Source: Rallus limicola (Eukaryota > Chordata > Aves > Gruiformes > Rallidae). Taken from it: 64,000 nt of DNA. The notes under the pieces are model-generated. The model worked only from the letters and a program-made list of their open reading frames with translations, did no database searches and was not told where the DNA came from. The stretch lies in the NCBI GenBank assembly GCA_022605955.1, contig JAKCOZ010000020.1:2469001-2533000 (forward strand), given 5' to 3'. A program made the position numbers and the translations under genes. This document shows positions 1 to 13,169 of this stretch, in pieces; position 1 is the stretch's first letter; each line of letters begins with the position of its first letter.

Positions 1-368
1 CCCTGTTTTTCAGGATTCTGGATTTAGATTTCGATTCAGTAAGTTGATTCCCTATTCAGCAGAGCACATGGTTATATCCTCTTGACATTTATAATGGAAA
101 AAACCTTGGCCCAGAGATAAAGGCAGTAGCTTGAGGCTTGTGAAGGCACGGTTCCTTATTCTGTTGGTTCTCTCATAATATTTATATGTGACATTGAACA
201 AATCAGGCTGTTTTGAAGAATAATTTAGCACCCCAGCTTCATTTACTGAAATGCATGCTCTGGAGAGCTTTTTAAAAATGTTGTGGGCAGTCTTTCTGTT
301 CATCTGTGCTCAATTCATGAAAGAAAAATAACAGCATTGCCTTAGCAGTCTTCTGTCACAGAGGCAGT
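1..368. other. Unique non-coding sequence, no gene seen
   Basis: AT-rich single-copy-looking DNA. The only open frame is an 83-codon minus-strand frame (52-303) with no recognisable domain or composition, which I take as chance. No repeat or RNA gene is visible before the minisatellite that follows. Confidence 0.7.
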
Positions 369-522
369 ACTGACTGGGAGTTACCCAAACACTGACTGGG
401 AGTTACCCAAACACTGACTGGGAGTTACCCAAACACTAACTAGGAGTTACCCAAACACTGACTGAGAGTTACCCAAACACTAACTAGGAGTTACTCAAAC
501 ACTAACTAGGAGTTACCCAAAC
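369..522. repeat. 22-bp minisatellite, seven tandem copies
   Basis: Seven uninterrupted head-to-tail copies of a 22-bp unit with core GGAGTTACCCAAAC start at 369, 391, 413, 435, 457, 479 and 501. An eighth copy breaks down after about five bases. There are two variants. Copies 1-3 carry GACTGGG; copies 4, 6 and 7 carry AACTAGG; copy 5 is intermediate (GACTGAG). Copy 6 has one further change (TTACTC for TTACCC). The variants are clustered rather than random, as expected when an array grows by slippage or unequal exchange. The flanks are unrelated unique sequence. The array is probably length-polymorphic. There is no sign that it is coding. Confidence 0.95.
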
Positions 523-3500
523 ACTCTCGAGTCCTCTGGAGATTTCTTTCTCAGTGTCTCGGATTGAAGTCCATTTTTAAGCATGGTACTGAAAGAGAAC
601 CCAAAGCTGGAAAAGTTGTGAAAGAATTCCTTCTAATTTTCAGGCTAACTTCATTAAAGTTGAAACATGCACTTGGTGGATTTGAAGTCACTGTCTCTGG
701 TGCTTTAAATGCTATGGTAAAAATATAAATCATTCTCACCTGCTGAGGAGGAATGATAGCAGCCAGTCTGGATGCAGGCATGTAACTCAGTAACTAACAG
801 TATGTAAGGTCTGTTAGAACTCTAGTACAAAGCCAGCTGATGCACACAGGAAGATAAGAGTGTGTAGGATATGACAGGTGAAACAAGAAATAGCTTTATA
901 AATCGAAGAACTGTAGTTACTTTAAGCAATAAATTAAAGCTGCCCATTAAAAGCCTTGTGAAGTATAATGGTATTTTAAATCAGAGCAGGCTTCTCATGC
1001 TGTAATTTTAGTTATGTTGGAGAATTTCAGCCTATCCTTAATATTCATCATTGAGTAATTAAAGATGGATATATCATTAGACATAACAGTTTTTCAATAA
1101 AAAGGGAGTTATTTCAGTGTACAGAAACTGAATGTCTTCTCGGTTTGAATTAAGGTCGTTGGTAAAACCCTGGTTTGCTATTCAATTCCTTAGACCTCCT
1201 ACTTCACAAAAGGCTGGTGTGGGAGGTAACAGCTCTCTGTCCAGGTATCTGCAAAACTTTTATGGGAAAAAAAACCCACCACATTTTGTTTCACTTAATT
1301 TTATCAGCTACAGTATTTTATTTCTGTATTTGGAAATTGAAGTGCATTTACTATTAGTGTTTTTCCTACAGAAAAGCAAAGCTGTGATGCTGTACCTACA
1401 TTGTTATGTTAGTTCTATTTCCAACATGTAACTGAATGGATGTTTTAAATAGCATCTCCCAGTGAGAGGAAAAACAAATAGGCCAACACACATGCAACTG
1501 CTTTTTTTTTTTTTCCCCCTCTGTATAAGTGGATCTGTAATTGAACTGATGAGGTTTGCTTTAATGCAGAGAGAAATATAGTGTGTTTTCAAATGGATTT
1601 TTGGAAAATACTTGAATTGGTTTACTGGTCTACTGTATAACTATAACTGTTCTGAGAAGCACAGGGCAAGGCTTAAAATGCATTTATCTTACAGAATGGC
1701 AAACTGGCATTTTTTTTACTCTTAGTTTATGTGTTTTGCTCAAGAACCTTCCAACCTACCTGTGAGTTTGGATTTCCAGCTCTGGAAGCACACTCAGCAT
1801 CTGTGCTGCTTTCGGAATACTGGAGGAGCTAAGGTTTTGTTTGGACTTCATCTTTGTTTAGCTACCAGCTAGCTGGATTCAGAAGTATCTCAAGAAGTGT
1901 TTCCTACAGGTAGGAGCACTTAACACAGCCCATTGGAATTGTTCAGGTTTCTAGCCAGTGATAGGGATGAATTCCCTCACGCAATGCTCGCATGGTCCCT
2001 CCTCTCTCATAACTCCACCACTAATGGGCTTTTCAGGCAGTGAATCAGTTGGGATTTTTTTATAGTTTTCCTATGATTAAATGGAAATAGCATGGATGTT
2101 TATGTGAGAGCTGAGTGTAGGACAGAGCTACCAATGGGGTTGTTCTCCGTGGGCATTCCTCCATCAAAAAAACCACTCGTACCAAGATGATATATCCTCA
2201 CAGTGATTGACAGCATCGTTTCAGGCCAAAGTATCCAGTACTACTTTGAAATGATGACAGCTCTGATGCACATAACTTAATTTACATCGTTATCTCTGGG
2301 TTGAATCTTAATGCAACTGCTGTGGTATTCAATTGTGCAGCTAACTGAAGCCTCAAAGAAAGAAATAAGCTCTGACATAAATATTTAAACAGTTGTACAG
2401 GTGTTACACTATTTTTTCAGCGAAATCTCTCTTTGTAAGTGTCTGTAACTGAAGCAGGCTTAGTTGAAGAAACAGTGCTTTTAAATTCCTCATCAGCTGC
2501 ACTTGTCTAGGAGGCACTAGTGCCTGAGACACAGAACCATTTCTTAATTAAATTGAAAAAAAACCTTCCACTTTCCTCCTTTGTACTTGTCTGTTGAGTA
2601 ACAAATCTCACTCATGTAGGGTTTTTTTTTCCATGCAGCTATGGTAAATCTAACAGCCTCTTAAGAAGCAGCAGTTTATCTTGTTTGGTTTTAAAGATTG
2701 CAAAGTTTCAAATACGATTCGGTTCCTGCAGGAGCCAGACGGGATACCTCTTTTTCATTTTTCATGATTATTGATTGTTGTGAAGTTTATGACTGGGGGA
2801 ACATGAGAAAAGAGAAGACAAGTCCTGTTTTTCTTCCATAGGTGCTAAGGAAGTGGTGGGGTGGGGGGAAGATGCCTGCCTTGTCTGTTGAATAATACTT
2901 GGAAGGAAAACTTGTGGTTCTGCCATTCAGTTTGCAGGGATATATGTGTATAAGCAGACACCTGCTGTTGCAAACCCCATCTAGACTTTTGTGAGTAAAA
3001 ATGATCTATAACTGAATGTTTTAACTGGTACCAGGTGTGTTTTTCACTTGGCTCACTGAGGATTTTCAAAGGAGTGGCATTCCTCTTTTTGCACTAAGGT
3101 TGTGTGTCCCTTCCATACGCCTTGCCTGGATCAGCGTCCCAGAAAAGCATTCAGGGGCCACAGCATAGCTGGAGGATGGCTTTGGAGAAGGATGCGTGAC
3201 AAGATCATTACAAAACACCCATGGCTTTTCACAAGAATAGGAGACATCTGGAGCTCTAGTTCCACCTTGTATATTGCTTTTAGCCAATGGATATTTTTCA
3301 CAGCCTGTCAGTATTACACAGAGAGTGCAGCACAGGAGCAAATTACCGCTGTGTCCTGCTTTATCTTGATGCTTTCAAGGATACAAAATGTCCATTCACT
3401 GCACTTTTTTTTTTCTTTTTCCAAGGCTTTTTGCTTTCTAACAATAAAGGGACCACAATGTCTTTATTTCTAAGGGATGTCTGTACTGTACTTGCTTGCC

Positions 3501-4451
3501 TGAATCATTCCTGGAGGCTCCGGTAGACCTGAAGTAAACCTCTCCTAGACCACAGCTATTCTGACTCCTAAATAGATTTAAAGGTCCAGGCACACAGTGC
3601 ACTGAAACTCATCCAGACTGTACTTTTGCATGACCAGGAAAATATCCCTGGTCTCAGAACAAGCAAGAGACACATGTAATGTTAAAAATAAAATGCAAAT
3701 GCCAGAGTTATTTAAATATAATCACTTTATTAATTTAACTGTCTTACAGATACTGATGACAGTCTAATAATAAGGTCCAAAATGTTCTTTCTCATTAAAG
3801 GAGTTAATGAACTCACACATCTTAAGAATTTCATTTTAATTAATTAGGAATAATTTATACGAGAGAGAAGTGCCAAAAAAATATTCCTATTGAGGGGTGG
3901 AAAATTGGTAAATCTGTTAATGAGGGATGCTGGGTGCCAAGACGTTCATGTAAAGATTCCTACAGTTCTCTGATCCACGTGTAGGAAGCTGCTGGGTGGC
4001 TGGATATTCTCAAAATATCAGCACTGTAGGCATTCCCCCTCCTTGCTATTGTGTGTTAAATAGTGTGCAATCCCTGAGGCAGCCACAACAAACACTTGGA
4101 GACAAAAACATCTGTCCCTACATATAGATAGGGTATTAAAATATGATTTATTAGTAGTATAGCTTTTAATTTCTCCATAATTTCAAATCATAGAAAAACT
4201 GAATGCAAATATTTTCCCTGTATTGTGAAGCATGGTTCCACTTTCTGGCTCCATTAATTAAATTAAAATTCAAAAGTTGCACTTCAGAACCACTAATTTT
4301 ATACCTAGTCATGCTCTTGTTCTGTAAAAGAAAGATGAGTTTAGCCTGGGTTATGTTTGGGGCTTTTTTATCTTTCAGGAGTTAACAAACAGTACAATGG
4401 AAGCAGTAAGCATGTTGCTCTAAGAAAGCTACTTCAGTTCTGAAAGATTCC
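523..4451. other. Gene-free AT-rich unique DNA
   Basis: No gene is supported. Open frames of 60-123 codons occur on both strands (for example 1132-1431 + and 3102-3473 +). They begin and end arbitrarily, overlap in several frames, and show no family motif. Short poly-T runs (about 1501-1515) and a 12-bp perfect palindrome GGCACTAGTGCC (2514-2525) are present but unremarkable. The patch at about 3100-3370 is slightly richer in GC than its surroundings and is open in overlapping frames on both strands. I cannot tell whether it is conserved. Confidence 0.6.
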
Positions 4452-4842
4452 CGATATAAGGAAAGGCTGAGGGAGCTGGGGCTGTTCAGCCTGGAGAAAA
4501 GATGACTAAGGAGTGCCTAATTAGTGTTTATAAATATCTTAAGCATGGGATGCAGGGGGAAATGGGCAGCCCCTTTTCAGTGTCTGTGGGGACAGGACAA
4601 GGGGCAATGGCTGCAAGTTGGAGCACAGGGAGTTCAGCACCAACGTGTGGAAGAACTTTTCCCCAGTGAGGGTGAGGGAGCCCTGGGCCAGGCTGCCCAG
4701 GGGGTGTGGAGTCTCCTTCTCTGGAGAGATTCCAGGCCCGTCTGGACACCGCCCTGTGTGCCCTGTCCTAGGGACCCTGCTTTGGCAGGGGGTTGGACCC
4801 CATGGGCTCTGGGGGTCCCTTCCAACCCCTGTGATTCTATGA
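4452..4842 (+). mobile_element. CR1 LINE, 5'-truncated 3' end, plus strand
   Basis: This is a Chicken Repeat 1 non-LTR retrotransposon fragment of about 390 bp. It opens with the AGGCTGAGGGAGCTGGGGCT / TTCAGCCTGGAGAAAAG block, which encodes the RLRELGLFSLEK segment of the C-terminal part of CR1 ORF2. It continues through GGACAAGGGGCAATGG and AACTTTTCCCCAGTGAGG. It ends with GGTCCCTTCCAACCCCTG and the tail GTGATTCTATGA at 4842. Stops and shifts break the ORF2 frame, so it is dead. A 121-codon frame at 4524-4889 runs through the element out of the ORF2 frame and is an artefact. The 5' truncation is typical of incomplete target-primed reverse transcription. I see no clear target-site duplication. 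Confidence 0.95.
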
Positions 4843-7800
4843 AATACCATCCCAGTTGTTCCTTGGATGGACCAGAAGAAGGGGACTAACCCAAGAGCAA
4901 GGAGCAATGACTTTCCTGAGATGAACAGCACAGGTAGGAACAGCGTGTGGAGCATTACTTTGGCATTCCAGTGCTCTGAGTACTCTACACCACTTTCAGG
5001 CAGTTTGAATCTGAGCAGGAGCTGTTTCAGAGTTGGTTCATTGCTTCTGCCTGATCCTTCTGGACCTGGAACTTACATGATAACCCACATGCTGGGCAGG
5101 TTTGCTGTATGTGCAGCTCAGCCTGAAAGTGTGTGAGTGCTGTGTGCTTGGTAAGAAGAGGTTATAGTTGTGTTTCAGGACTGAATGATCATTTGACAGG
5201 GAATTGTTCTTTGTCAACACACATGGGAAGAAATCAAAAGGAAAACTTAGTGATAAATGCCCATAAATTGAACATAAATGGTCTGTTGGAGATAAACTCA
5301 ATTTGTAATTATTTTTACTATCTTTAAAGCATGTATTCTATCATATATGCTTTTATTTTCAGAGACTAAAGCTTGTTTTGATTAAATATTTACAGATCAG
5401 TATAGCTTCCAAAGGCAGTTAACCTCATGCTAAGCTAACATACAATGTGCAAGCCAGGAAAAGCTCAGTGCAGGCACACCTCAAAAAAAGTCATAGGCTA
5501 GAGTTACAAAAGCAGATGACTTACTTTTCCTTCTAATCTGCTTGCTCCATTGTTGAGCAGACAGTTTAATGGATTAAAAGCTCTTCTGTAAAAAAAAACC
5601 CTCCTTCCTTCTCTGTATTTGTGTGTATAAATACACATTATGTGTTCATCACCTTTTTGCTTATGGCCTGTTGATCCGACCATTGCAATAACAACAAAAG
5701 GCAGGGAGGATTGTTTAAGCTTTTAGGCACAAACTGCATGGTAAGGGTGAAAGCAAGTAACTAAAAATGTAGATTTATAGTTCTAACATTCAGTCCTAAC
5801 ATTCTAATAACATTCCTGGCACAGCCTGAGAAGAAAAGACTGCCTGTGAATCTTTCTATAGGGGTAGTTGTGTTTGCTTTGCAGGGATGTTGAGCAATCA
5901 GCACTTCAAGTTTTTTCCTTTCCCATTCTAAATGGAGACCATGAACTTTTCCATTCTAAAGGGACCTAGAGGAAAGCCATGTTTTTAGGCAGGCAAACAT
6001 AATTTTAAAATAAGTGTGGTGTTGAGGTCAATAGCCCCAGCCATTGTGATGGATGGAAAAAGCTTAGAGATGGGTGGCTTAGAGATGAGCGCTGAAGAAG
6101 CTCCTTTGCTAACACATCATCAGGGGTTGGCAAGGGAATATAATTTGGTGAAACCTGGGCAGATTTTAGCAAATGGAGGGTTAGCAGTGCCGCAAAAGAC
6201 AGAACACAGTGCCACCTAGTGCCTTCGGCAAAATCCAACCAGATATCCTCAACCGACTTTCAGCTGGGTAGGGTTTCAAAAATAGAACCTGCATGAGAAT
6301 GGTATTAATGTGTTAACCTAAAAACCAGTGGGCTGTATCTTCTGTTAGGAGGCAGGTCTATTCTGACTCCTCAGGAGAACCCTCCGGGTGTAATATACAT
6401 TCTCACCTTGAGTGGATCCCTCCCAAATCCCCTTTTAGTGTTGAAATATGGGGTGTCACCTGGGCAAAGTGTATGAGGTGATTGCGGGTCAAATCTCAGT
6501 GGAGAGTTCCTTTCCCAAAGGATGTTAGACACCGTGTGTACATGGAGGCAACCCCACCCCAACAAGATTAACCTACTTCCTGAAATCCAAATTGCAAAGT
6601 TTTATCCAAATTATAACATTTTATCAGTCTTTTTTCATTGGCTTGATGGAGCATATGGGTTTTTTCCAATGAGATTTTGATGGGCATAACTGTTATGAAA
6701 AGATAACGTCAAGGAATGATTAGTTGTGTGACATCTGGACCTGGAAACACAGACCAAGTCTGCTCTTTGATAGATTGAGATGCCCTCTGGACTTTTCTCT
6801 CTCTATTGTCTGTGGACAGAGCTGCAAGGGACTGCTTTAATTTCTCAGATGGGTGGAATTAATTCAAACCGGAGCGTAGGATATTTGGATTTGGGTAGTT
6901 CTGTTATGTTGGGCAGCTTTGAATTTCAAATTTCACATGAATTCATGTAAAATTCAGAGGAAGCAGTAGCTCACATATCAAATATAGAGGGAACAAACCA
7001 TCTCAGCCCTGTGTGTAATTGTTGGGAGATAATATTAATGTGATAATGTAATAGGACTGGCAGAATAACAACTTCGATGCTTTTCATACTCAAAGGAAAT
7101 GAGACCAACTTGAAGCATCTGATAAAGGACTGCCAATGTGATTCTGTTTCACTAGCACAGAGGAATATCTCTGTCATCTTGGCAATGGTCAAGGATTAGC
7201 AGCTACTGCTCTTAGATTAATGGGTCTCAGCTCTCCAGAAATGGGCTAGTCAAAAGTAGAGGAGACTCTCTGAATGTTCTGTAGTGGAGTGGGGATGCTT
7301 AGAGGTGAATGCAAAAGGAACTTTTCACCAAAGACATCTTAATTTGGATGACCAGTATTAGAATCCGTGTGGGCTACTGCCTTAGTCTGTGTTTCAATGC
7401 TTTGAAACTTACAGGAAAAGGAATAAAAATAAACTTTTATTTTGGTGTTAAGTCTAGCTCAACTAAGAGAGACCATTCTTTATTGTAATGCTGTAAAATT
7501 GTAAGCTGTGCATGATATGTAGTGTTAAAATAAGTGAAATTCATCTTTCTGAGGAATCTAAAGTGGTCTTGTATAAACTGCTCTGCCAAGGGTTTAGTTT
7601 TATCTTTCCTGCTTGTCAGAAGAACAGGGCAGGGAGGGGGGAGAGCAGCAATAACAGGTAATTTGCAGAAAGAAAACTGCTAAGTTTGGTCTGTTGTGAT
7701 CCACACAGTCCCCCTGTTTGATACCTGTGAGATGCATTATTCATCAGTTCTTGTAAATCCTCAAAGCTTTTTAATCTTAGCAGTGAATGGAATTTCTACC

Positions 7801-10138
7801 AAAAAAACCCAACCCTCTCAGGCATTTGTTGTCCTCCCACTTCAAATGTCTGTTACCCTGTGCAAGGGCAGAACCAAGGCTGCATGATGCTGAGTGATCT
7901 CTCAGACAGCATGACTAATGTTTACCAGCTAGTCTAAGGGAACAATTAATAAGTAACTAAAAATTTGAAACTTATTTGTTCCAATTGCTTGGTGGATACT
8001 TAATCAACAAATCTAGGGGGAAAAGAACAATAAAGCAGCATAACAACAGGCTGTGTGCATCCTTAGTATCGGTGTCCTTAGCTATTTTGTTTTAAATTAG
8101 CAGTTTTGAAAACTGAAAATAAAAGAAAAAGAGGAAAGCTGCTTAAGAGATTTTGTTTCCCTGAATTCCATTCCTTCCTTGACTGGTTGGAAAAGTAGTG
8201 GGATTGGAAGATTTCAAGAGCTGTTAATTAATATCTCTTTTTCATATTGCTTGATTTATTGAAATTAATTTTTTGTTCTTGTGACCTTGATCATTCAGTT
8301 TTTCACCCCATTTACATTTATCAGAGGGCTCCAGTCAAAGTAAAAAGGGAAAACCATGGCACTAATCAAAAGTGATGGGATAAAATAGATGTGTATTAAA
8401 TAGACTAAATGAAAGACTCATCCATCCTGCCTTGAGTGCCAGAGCCCTGATGTGCACCAGGAGTCTTCTTCCTGCCCTACGCAGGCAGCCCAGCACGTGC
8501 TGACAGCCCTCACTCATGGCACAAAGCTCACAGGCTGAAATAAATCATAAACTGTAGGCAGCTTTTCCTTCAAAGAATCAACTTGGCTTCTTTTCATCTC
8601 TTGGTTTATATATCTGAGGGTTTTGATGTATCCTGGAGAGTTGTATCTGCCTTATATTACAAAGCAGCACTGGGATAGCTATATTAATAGATGAACAGTA
8701 TTGATGAAAACTTCCTGACTTCACGGAATTGAGAGTTGTACTAGTGTAACTGGTGTCATTGGAGGTAGTTTGGCACATTAAGGGCTTTGTTGGCTTCATT
8801 TGTGCCTCCAGCCGTTGCAGACAAATAATTACAACCAGACTGCTTAAGTCAGCCATCCTGGATTCCTTGAGTTTTGTAATTCTTTTTAAGTGGAATCAAG
8901 AATTCTGGAGTCTAACACTGGACAGTGTCAGTATCAACTACTTGAGTTGAACCTGGACTCTGAACTGCTACTCCAAGGCATGTTTTGTAACAGTTAAATG
9001 CTAATGAGAGTGAACTCATTAGGCTGCATGATTTCAACTTTCTAACTCTCTACTACACAGTTGCCTGGCTCTGAACCCTGGTGTTTGCATTTAATATGGA
9101 TTAAAGCTATTGCATCTATTCCTTAGGAAGCACCTGAAGCATGAAAGCTCTTTTATTAAATTAGTTCATTACAATATTACATGCATAACTGCATAAACAT
9201 CCATTTGGTCCTTGCTTTGATCACCTCTGATCTTGGCTGTTACTGCTACTGACTTCTACAAGGCTTTTTTGCCTTGTATGTTTTTTAAATCTAATTTGAA
9301 GCTGTCAAGAGCAGGTTCTATTTATTTCTGATGATGAAGGCTTGCCTAATTCTTAAATAGTTTTGAATTTAAATCAGTTCTGTTGGGGCATTTTTACATC
9401 AGTGGTGAGAAGGCATTGATGTGCCAGCAGTGTTTTGCTGCTTCTATCTGTGTTTCACCTAGAAAAGCACCTTGGTCTGTCACTGAAGGGCACTGCATAA
9501 ATGTGATATAGTATTATTTATTTATTATCATAGTACCACACTGACAAGCTGCCTCCCAAATACATCAGTAACCAATCTACCTTGGCACATTTGTCATTCC
9601 AATTTACCTTGTGTTCTCTCCCTGTGTGTTTGCTTTCCTTATGGGTCCTTGGGCATTGCTATGGTCTTTCTCTATAATTAGATGCCAGCAGTTTGTGTCA
9701 AGTCAACCTGTTTCAGCTCTTTGGATCCTTCCTCTATTCATTTAGTTTTTTCAGCGCCAAGTGCTGTGGGCAATCATTCACCACCTCCATTGGTACAATG
9801 TCCAGCCAATTCTAAAGGAAAAGATGGCTAACCTTCCTAAAACTCCTTCTTTTCCATTCTATTCTTGAGTTATGTGGTATGGAATATCTCTTTATTTAGT
9901 CTGGGTTATCTGCCTGGTTGTGTCCCTCCCAGTTTATTCTGCACACCCCCATCTATTCACTGGGGGGCAGAGTGAGAAACAGAGCTCATGCTGTGCAAAC
10001 ACAGTTCAGCACAAACTAGAACACTGGAGAATTATCAGTATTGCTTTGGTCATACAGTAAATTAAAAGATCTTCTAAATGATACAGACTTTGAATGAGGG
10101 ATTTTGTTTTGTGTTACTTTTTCCTTATAAGTGATAGG
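4843..10138. other. Gene-free AT-rich unique DNA
   Basis: About 5.3 kb without a recognisable gene. The largest open frames are 92 codons or fewer (8578-8856 minus, 5038-5301 minus, 4867-5136 plus), and none has an identifiable motif. A stretch around 9460-9530 has a sequence like GCACTGCATAAATG followed by TATTATTTATTTATTAT, which recalls the 3' ends of ancient amniote SINE/L2 elements. I cannot confirm this. No tandem repeat of note was seen. Confidence 0.6.
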
Positions 10139-10322
10139 GAATCATAGAATCCCAGCCTGGTCTGGGTGGGAAGGGACCCCAAGGAGCACAGAGCTCCAAC
10201 CCCCTGCCACAGGCAGGGACACCAACCTCCAGGCCTGGAGCTACACAAGGTTGCCCAGGGCCCCATCCAACCTGGCCTTGAACACCCCCAGGGATGGGGC
10301 ACCCACCCCCTCTCTGGGCAGA
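10139..10322 (-). mobile_element. CR1 LINE 3' fragment, minus strand
   Basis: A CR1 3' end of about 185 bp in reverse orientation. It starts with the reverse-complement tail AATCATAGAATCCCAG. GGGAAGGGACCCC, CCCCCTGCCACAGGCAGGGA and CCAACCTGGCCTTGAACACC follow. It is truncated at CTCTCTGGGCAG (10322). It closely matches the CR1 at 59934-60353. By eye there are about six differences over about 150 aligned bases, so both belong to the same, fairly young subfamily. Only the last part of ORF2 and the 3' untranslated region are present. Open frames of 60-72 codons crossing it are chance frames. Confidence 0.95.
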
Positions 10323-13008
10323 AGGTTGACACTGCAGTAGGTAACTAAGTTAATGGACTGTGTGCTGAACTGTGTCACTGCTTATGAAAACATCTCATCA
10401 AGTACAATGTTACATGTAGTTTTAGACAATTTGCTCTGGCTTTTGTGGCTGCTGTGCCGTGCTGCCCAATGTCTGGGTACCAATTTCCAGTGGATGTCGT
10501 CAGGCAAAGCTGAGACAGCTGAATGGGAAAAGAAACCTTGAACAGTCAGGAAATAAGCTTAGGAGATCAATGGCTTTAATACTTTTGTGAACCATTCCAA
10601 ATCTACTCATACTAGAAATGCATGCAATTATCCATAAAATAAATTGCCTTTGTCTCATAATTGTCTTTTCTAATTACCTTTTCTGCAAATTAAAAGGTGA
10701 GAGGGCTGAATGCTTATGTCTACATTCCAGTATTGCATGCTTGTATTGTGTCTTTGTCCACGCTGATAGAACTCCCCAGTTTAAAAATGTTAGATTTCCA
10801 CTTTTCCCTATTACTTCAAGCAAAGCCTGACTGTGCAGTCTGTGCTACCTGTAAATAAGAGAGCTTTATAATTGATGAGATCCACAGGCCTGTCTCTCTC
10901 TGCAATACTTCTTCCAAATGGCAAAAAATGTTCCAAATAAAAGCTGCCTGCAATTAAAAATCATATCACACCTTTCAGTGCTTGCAGTGTCCTGAGGGCT
11001 TGTGTTCTTGTTTTCTACCTCAGCTGAAGACTGATTGGATTGAAAAAAAAAAAACCAGTAGTATGTTTTGGAACTGGAAAGAAGCATAGAGAAATCTTGT
11101 TTTATCACTAAGTGAGACATAGGAAAATGGCTGTAGAATTAACTTGATTTTCCTGCCTTAAATGTTAAATCTTTTATGCTTCAGAATTTACACAAGTTCT
11201 GATCTGCGAATAGGGAGAAATTTAACAGCTAGACAGATAGAGATCTAAGCTGCTTAGAGTTAGTTCATCTCATTTAGTTAAGATTTAACATAACAGCATC
11301 CCAGCTGTGAGGCAGGACCATTACAGCACTACCCCTGTTCTTGTTTCCCATTTCTCTGGCTAAACTTCTAGACAGATAACAAAGGAGTTGGAAAATGACA
11401 TAGATTTCAAAACATGACTCTACTTTCTGCCTATAAAACAATACAATGTGCAAATAGTATTCAAAAACTTCTAAAATATAGTTAAATATGTCTATATTTC
11501 ACCAATTTAGTGGAGCTACACCAGAGAATCTGAATGTCAGTGACTGTTCTGTAGTCATCAAAAACACATACGGGCAGATCTCGCACCAGTCTTGCTCCTC
11601 TAATCAGCAACACCTCACAGGAAAGGATTTGCTCTCCATTTGAGTTTGGGAGCCTTTTTAATGCAGTTTGTCCAGTTTAAAACTTGAACAGAACTATGAA
11701 CACAGAGAAGAGCTTTCAGCACTGCCCCAGAGGACTCTTCTGCTGCTCTGGCACTCCTCATGGGAAGCAGGGCTCCCAACTACTCACTGCTCAGAATGAT
11801 CTTCCTTGAAAAAGAAATCAGCATCCAGGTTAATTTAGCTCTGCTGTGATTATCCCTGCTTCAAAGCTATATTGGAGTTATTGTGTGATCTGTGCTCTTA
11901 GCACAGATATATCCTCTCTGGCTTCTGGAAGCAAACGCAATAAGGCAGAAAGAATCAGCTTTGATCCTTTCCCACTGGATTACGGGATAATTTGTTTGGC
12001 CTCTGAACATGTGATGAATTATAGGGAAGGCACATGGTAAGTACTTGCACTGAGAAAACCTCTCTAAGCCTCTCCCTGGAATGAAAACATCACTCTAGTT
12101 TGCTTTTATATCCCCAGACCACTCAGATTAACCCAACAAAAAATGCCCCCTGTGTCCATTTCAGAGGGTTTTGTGCCTGGCTGGGGGAGGAGTTGGAGGT
12201 TACCTGAGGGACAGCCTAGGTCAGCGCTGGAGTGGAGACTATCGACGTCGTATGGATTGTACAATATGCCATAAAGGATGAGCACTGCTGTTCTGCAGAG
12301 GACAGTTGTACAGCTTTTTCTCTCTTTATGTGATTTCAAACAGAGCTCTGCACGGAGTTTCTGTCAGATTGGCACTTAGATTTTGAGCTTTTATTTTTCC
12401 CTGCCCTGTTTGCTGAGAAGAGACTGAGAATTCGGTCAGTCCAAGGAGATAAGGCATCAAAAAACACATATGAAGCATAATCCACTACATCCTGATAGTA
12501 AAAACAAACCCATAACAATATTGAGAATACTCAGTGCCCTGGAACTCCCTTTTAGCTAGAATTGTTAAAGCTGGCTGAGCTCGGAATAAAAAAACCTGCC
12601 TCTACTTTGAGTCCCTGTTCCTCTTCTTTATTTGAAGAGCTTTGAGCCAGTGAGCCTGGAGGGGACAAATTAATTAAAATTGGTAGAGGATTTAAAACTT
12701 GAAGGTGATGCAAAGCAGTAATGGAAGAGGCCAAATTCTCAGGTGGTCTGACTAATGTATGTCAGTGACTTCAATTAAGCTATGCTAGTTTCTTTAACAG
12801 CAAAGTATTTGGCTCTAGATTTTGTTATCTGTCCAGAGACTTGCTTAGAGAGCCACTGATCCACAGACCTTCTCAGGACTGGGTGAAAACATGTCCATCT
12901 GCATGGCAAGACTAGTAGTTTGGCCAATGCTGTGTTACTGAGTTGTGCTTGCTGTTTGGTTTTTTTTCTTGCCCAGACCAACTGTTTTTTTTAATTAAAA
13001 CATTTTCA
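10323..13008. other. Gene-free unique DNA
   Basis: No gene is supported. Open frames reach 84 codons at most (10866-11120 minus) and are unrecognised. The segment about 11690-11780 is a little more GC-rich than its neighbours, but no motif could be named. It ends at a homopolymeric G-run. Confidence 0.6.
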
Positions 13009-13044
13009 GGGGGGGGGGGAAAAGAAGAAGAAGAAAAAAAAAAA
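13009..13044. repeat. G11 run followed by GAA repeats and an A-run
   Basis: A pure run of eleven G (13009-13019) is followed by an A-rich stretch containing AAGAAGAAGAAG and then an A11 run. The result is a 36-bp all-purine tract on the plus strand. Such tracts are slippage-prone and can form triplex or G-rich structures. It is a simple repeat with no gene association. Confidence 0.9.
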
Positions 13045-13169
13045 GTGTATTAAATCAAACCTTTGTATTTCCATATTTTTCTAGAAAGGCCAAAAAAAAT
13101 TAAAGAAAATAAGATACTAGGGTCCTGTTCTGCTGTAGGTGCACAGAAGACTTTACAGCTGTGTTAGTA

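Noticed and set aside
369..522. CRISPR-like array
   Set aside because: The 22-bp units are directly adjacent with no unique spacers, so it is a minisatellite in eukaryotic DNA.
3102..3473. 123-codon plus-strand frame
   Set aside because: There is no ATG-initiated conserved-looking product and no recognisable domain. A minus-strand frame (3066-3341) overlaps it, and its end runs into a poly-T stretch.
4524..4889. 121-codon plus-strand frame
   Set aside because: It lies almost entirely inside the CR1 copy at 4452-4842 and is out of frame with CR1 ORF2, so it is an artefact.
9460..9530. Possible SINE/L2 3' end (GCACTGCATAAATG plus TTATTTATTTATTA)
   Set aside because: It is suggestive, but it lacks any second diagnostic block. 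AT-rich DNA gives such strings by chance.
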